A DNA stretch of 64,000 nt from CATOSK01 sp963665735 (lineage in GTDB: Bacteria; Chloroflexota; Dehalococcoidia; Lucifugimonadales; UBA3495). This document shows positions 62,366 to 64,000 of this stretch, piece after piece (within the stretch, counting starts at the first letter, position 1; the number at the start of each line of letters is the position of its first letter). The stretch is taken from the NCBI GenBank assembly GCA_963665735.1, contig OY762444.1, positions 3,472,001 through 3,536,000 of the forward strand, read 5' to 3'. A model generated the notes under the pieces. The model ran no database searches and was not told the origin of the DNA. It worked only from the letters and a program-made list of their open reading frames with translations. The translations under genes and the position numbers were made by a program.

Positions 62366-64000
62366 ATGACCGGCCAGACCGATTCGAAGATTACCATTGG
62401 CGACTTGCTGGACCTCCAGGCGGAACGGTTCGGCGGCAACGACGCCCTGGTTCACGTGGATTGGGACGTGCGTTATACCTACCGGGAGTTTCAGGCCGAG
62501 TGCGACCGGGTGGCCCGCGGGCTGATGGCCCTGGGCATCAACAAGGGTGACCACGTTGGCGTCTGGGCCACCAACTACCCGGAGTGGGTGGTGGCCCAAT
62601 TCGCCACCGCCAAGATTGGCGCGGTGCTGGTCACGGTTAACCCGGCTTACCGCACCCACGAACTGGAATACCTGCTCCACCAATCCGACGCAGTGGCCCT
62701 GGTTCTGATTGGCAACTTCCGCAGTTCCGATTATGTTGCCATGCTGGGAGAAGTGGCCCCGGAGTTGGCCGGTTCAATCCCGGGACAGTTGCGATGCGAA
62801 AAGCTGCCCCACCTGCGCCACGTTATCTTTGTGCCGCCCTACGGCGGCGCGGCGGTGGAGATTCCCCCCGGTATGTTCGCCTGGGACGACGTGCGGGCCC
62901 GCGGCGAGGAAATCAGTCCTTCGGCCTTGGCCCAACGCCAGAGGGAATGTCACCCGGAGGACGTTATCTGCATCATGTACACCTCCGGGACTACGGGCAA
63001 TCCCAAGGGGGTCATGCTCACCCATCATAACCTGGTGGCCAACGCCTTCTACGTGGTGGACGGCATTCGCTTTACCGAGCAGGACCGTCTTTGCATTCCC
63101 GTTCCTTTCTACCATTGTTTCGGGTCATCCATCAGCACCCTGGGCTGCGTTACCCGGGGCGCGGCCATGATAGTGCCGTCGGAATACTTCGACCCAGGCA
63201 AGGCCCTGACCGCAGTGGAAAAGGAGCGATGCACCGCCCTGCACGGCGTACCCACCATGTTCATCGCGGAGTTGGAGCATCAGGACTTCGACGAGTTTGA
63301 CCTAAGCTCGCTGCGTACCGGCATAATGGCCGGCTCTCCTTGTCCCATCGAGGTCATGCGCCAGGTCATTGACCGCATGGGGGCCAGGGAGATGACCGTT
63401 GGCTACGGCCTGACCGAAGCGTCGCCGGTGATTACCTTGACCAATTCCGACGATACCATCGAGCGGCGGGTGACCACGGTGGGGCCGGCGATTCCCCATG
63501 TCGAGGTAAAGATTGCCGACCCGGAAACCGGGGAAGATTTGGCCTCCGGCGAGCAGGGGGAGTTGTGCGCCCGCAGTTTTATGAACATGAAAGGCTACTA
63601 CCGGATGCCCGAGGCCACCGAAGCCGCCATTGACGCCGAGGGTTGGCTGCATACCGGAGACCTGGCGGTGGCGGACGCCGACGGGTACTACAAGATTACC
63701 GGCAGACTCAAGGACATGATTATCCGCGGCGGGGAGAATGTTTACCCCCGCGAGATTGAAGAGTTCTTATACACCAACCCCAAGGTGGCCGACGTGCAGG
63801 TTATCGGCGTTCCCGACCAGCGTTTCGGGGAAGAGATAATGGCCTGGGTGATGCTGAAAGCCGACCAGGAGGCCACCGAAGAGGAAATCAAGGAGTTCTG
63901 CCGCGGCCGGATAGCCCATTACAAGGTGCCGCGGTACGTCAAGTTCGTATCCGAGTTTCCCATGACGGTGACGGGCAAAATCCAGAAGTTCGTCATGCGG
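62366..64000 (+). CDS. Long-chain acyl-CoA synthetase (AMP-forming), partial at 3-prime end
   Basis: It activates a fatty acid with ATP and CoA. From ATG 62366 the frame is open to the window edge, 545 codons. The AMP-binding signature is MYTSGTTGNPKGVMLTHHNL, followed by TVGYGLTEASPVITL, GELCARSFMNMKGYY, HTGDLAVADADGYYKITGRLKDMI and the C-terminal lysine motif VTGKIQKFV, so only a few residues are missing. Substrate chain length cannot be told. Confidence 0.92.
   Translation, partial: MTGQTDSKITIGDLLDLQAERFGGNDALVHVDWDVRYTYREFQAECDRVARGLMALGINKGDHVGVWATNYPEWVVAQFATAKIGAVLVTVNPAYRTHELEYLLHQSDAVALVLIGNFRSSDYVAMLGEVAPELAGSIPGQLRCEKLPHLRHVIFVPPYGGAAVEIPPGMFAWDDVRARGEEISPSALAQRQRECHPEDVICIMYTSGTTGNPKGVMLTHHNLVANAFYVVDGIRFTEQDRLCIPVPFYHCFGSSISTLGCVTRGAAMIVPSEYFDPGKALTAVEKERCTALHGVPTMFIAELEHQDFDEFDLSSLRTGIMAGSPCPIEVMRQVIDRMGAREMTVGYGLTEASPVITLTNSDDTIERRVTTVGPAIPHVEVKIADPETGEDLASGEQGELCARSFMNMKGYYRMPEATEAAIDAEGWLHTGDLAVADADGYYKITGRLKDMIIRGGENVYPREIEEFLYTNPKVADVQVIGVPDQRFGEEIMAWVMLKADQEATEEEIKEFCRGRIAHYKVPRYVKFVSEFPMTVTGKIQKFVMR

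Overview
The window is GC-rich bacterial chromosome with mostly housekeeping and metabolic genes on both strands, many GTG and TTG starts with strong AGGAGG-type ribosome binding sites, and intergenic stretches packed with short palindromic repeats. A 23S rRNA gene stands alone with its own promoter, a split arrangement of rRNA genes. The gene set (inositol-phosphate synthase next to a CDP-alcohol phosphatidyltransferase, MoxR/DUF58/DUF4129, an LLM-type flavin oxidoreductase, MmgE/PrpD, DinB-like proteins, glcDEF, many orphan toxin-antitoxin parts) fits an uncultured Chloroflexota lineage (Dehalococcoidia/SAR202-like). That assignment is inference from gene content, not a measured phylogeny.

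Layout. 0-7 kb: purF, alaS-ruvX, a convergent nitrilase-family amidase, tRNA-Gln, a HicB-like protein. 7-12 kb: sugar nucleotidyltransferase, then a MoxR ATPase-DUF58-DUF4129 cluster. 12-16 kb (minus): LLM oxidoreductase, ribH, a CDP-alcohol phosphatidyltransferase and inositol-1-phosphate synthase, the last two probably making an inositol phospholipid. 16-17.4 kb: a long gene-free region with a near-consensus promoter and a possible non-coding RNA. 17.4-21.3 kb: a PP2C phosphatase/protein-kinase-like pair, a retropepsin-like protease, a cysteine synthase-like enzyme. 21.9-24 kb: dnaJ-prmA. 24-34 kb: MmgE/PrpD, a DinB-like protein, a 1.2 kb repeat island, MOSC, crotonase, PncC/CinA-C, an MFS exporter, and a DMT-like permease with an unusual C-terminal extension. 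34.6-38.2 kb: 23S rRNA and initiator tRNA. 38.2-44.8 kb: an accessory-looking stretch with a PD-(D/E)XK nuclease candidate, toxin-antitoxin pieces, a gentisate-type dioxygenase, an HNH endonuclease, a 116-bp MITE with perfect terminal repeats and target duplication, and a thioredoxin-like lipoprotein with an in-frame TGA at the first position of its CxxC motif (probable selenoprotein). 45-52 kb: an acetolactate-synthase-like enzyme and trpD-x-y-trpC-trpF-trpB without trpA. 52-64 kb: a PIN toxin with an unfamiliar partner, an SDR with substituted catalytic residues, a class V aminotransferase, a NYN RNase-like protein, a CAP-domain protein, the glycolate oxidase operon glcDEF, a broken PIN toxin with its antitoxin, and a long-chain acyl-CoA synthetase that runs off the end.

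Metabolically, glcDEF (glycolate to glyoxylate) and the nearby class V aminotransferase (glyoxylate to glycine) could form a short salvage route. The observations most worth following are the candidate selenoprotein, the MITE, the minus-strand promoter/RNA near 16.7 kb, and the layered intergenic repeats.
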